IMG/VR virus record: IMGVR_UViG_3300025137_000308
Span: 1-23,222 of that record
Direction: 5' to 3' (one strand)
DNA: 23,222 nt
Source: a virus
The translations under genes were made by a program, and so were the position numbers. How positions within the stretch are numbered: position 1 is the stretch's first letter; each line of letters begins with the position of its first letter. The notes beneath the pieces were generated by a model that ran no database searches, was not told the origin of the DNA, and was given only the letters and a program-made list of their open reading frames with translations. Positions 22,586 to 23,222 of the stretch are shown in pieces.

Positions 22586-23222
22586 TTAGTATGCAGAATC
22601 TTTATCAGAACCAAGCATTGTTACATTCATAGCCTTATTTGCACCACTTGCTGTTGCGTCATATAGTGCTACGAAACCAACACTCATTGTGTTTGTATCT
22701 CTTCCGCTTACGTTAGCGGTAGGTGTTTCCCATCTAATATGATAGAAATGGAAAGTAATGTGGTTTGTACCTGCTTCATCAGCAAACTTTAATACCATTG
22801 TTGGTGCGTCATCAACAGTTGAATAATCTAATCCGTCTGTTGAAACTAATGCTGAATAATCCGGCTCATCTAATGCTTGGTCGCCATAAAGTACCTTGTT
22901 AAACTCGACTGTTCCTGTAATCTCTCTTCGTTGCATCTTTGGTTGGCTACCGTATGTGCTTTGTCCTATTGCATATGCGTTATCTGTGTCGGGGTTTAGA
23001 CTAATTTGGAAATCAACTGATTTAACACTTGCTGATGCCGCCGGTGCTGTACCTGTTACATCGTCAAACTTTACCTCACCGTTAGCAAAGTAAAGAGCGT
23101 CAACTGCGTCTCCTGCATAAGTAACTGTTTGTGGGTCAATTTCCACTACTGCACCTACTGCTTGGCTAGTACCTAAGTCGCCGGTAAGCGTTAAAGTATC
23201 TGTGCTTAAGCCCGACCAAGTA
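22586..23222 (-). CDS. Major tail tube protein, 5' partial
   Basis: The frame is open to the right edge of the window, giving 211 visible residues; the apparent GTG start at 23146 is internal, because the upstream in-frame sequence (TWSGLSTDTLTLTGDLGTS) continues without a stop and is similar in character. The protein is beta-rich and low in Lys and Cys, with strands such as SVDFQISLNPDTDNAY, REITGTVEFNKVL, TMVLKFADEAGTNHITFHFYHIRW and TMSVGFVALYDA. These fit the tube fold that stacks as hexamers. Its place upstream of the chaperone and tape measure genes is the conserved one. No sheath gene is visible between tube and tape measure, but a sheath would lie upstream, outside the window, so siphovirus versus myovirus is not settled. 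Confidence 0.8.
   Translation of the reverse strand, partial: TWSGLSTDTLTLTGDLGTSQAVGAVVEIDPQTVTYAGDAVDALYFANGEVKFDDVTGTAPAASASVKSVDFQISLNPDTDNAYAIGQSTYGSQPKMQRREITGTVEFNKVLYGDQALDEPDYSALVSTDGLDYSTVDDAPTMVLKFADEAGTNHITFHFYHIRWETPTANVSGRDTNTMSVGFVALYDATASGANKAMNVTMLGSDKDSAY

Noticed and set aside
1-23222. tRNA genes, insertion sequences, integrase or attachment sites
   Set aside because: No cloverleaf-like segment, transposase or integrase motif, or long direct/inverted repeat was noticed by eye; a dedicated tRNA scan was not possible.

Overview
This window looks like part of a head-tailed dsDNA virus of a marine archaeon, most like the magroviruses of Marine Group II Euryarchaeota. The reasons are a dense set of archaeal-type replication genes (clamp-loader small subunit, PCNA-like clamp, family B DNA polymerase, archaeo-eukaryotic primase with an Fe-S domain, XPF-like nuclease, RecA-fold ATPase), a caudovirus tail module on the other strand, AT-rich DNA, TATA-like boxes, and Shine-Dalgarno sequences of the GGTGAT type. 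The assignment is inferred from gene content and translated motifs; no database search was possible. No RNA genes, CRISPR array, insertion sequence, intein or integrase were seen.

Left part, about 1-11451, plus strand: a nearly gapless replication and chaperone block. In order: RFC small subunit (5' end cut off by the window), a candidate OB-fold ssDNA-binding protein, GroES-like co-chaperonin, GroEL-like group I chaperonin, RecA-fold ATPase, PCNA-like clamp, small HTH protein, small zinc ribbon, DNA polymerase B, zinc-ribbon protein, Cas4/RecB-like nuclease with an Fe-S cysteine set, small zinc-ribbon protein, one-chain primase combining a PriS-like catalytic core with a PriL-like Fe-S region, small zinc-ribbon protein, and XPF/ERCC4-type nuclease with HhH motifs. 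Most neighbours overlap by a few bases or are separated by under 20 bases, and several Shine-Dalgarno sequences lie on the upstream stop codon. Three copies of TTTATAAC at gene boundaries are candidate TATA boxes.

Right part, about 11444-23222, minus strand (read from right to left): a tail module with major tail tube protein (5' end cut off), a 67-residue Lys-rich protein, a two-frame tail assembly chaperone joined by a canonical -1 slippery heptamer (C CCT TTA), a 1027-residue tape measure protein, and a giant 2376-residue baseplate hub / tail-tip protein. The two blocks converge, and their last genes overlap by 8 bp at the stop codons.

Together the left block would supply a largely self-encoded archaeal-type replisome plus a complete GroES/GroEL pair, while the right block builds the tail. 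The capsid, portal, terminase, helicase and ligase genes expected for such a virus are not in this window. Most notable are the frameshift site in the tail chaperone, the GroES-GroEL pair inside an archaeal-type replication operon, the four small zinc-ribbon genes scattered between replication enzymes, and the changed catalytic-motif residues in the RecA-like, polymerase and XPF-like proteins.
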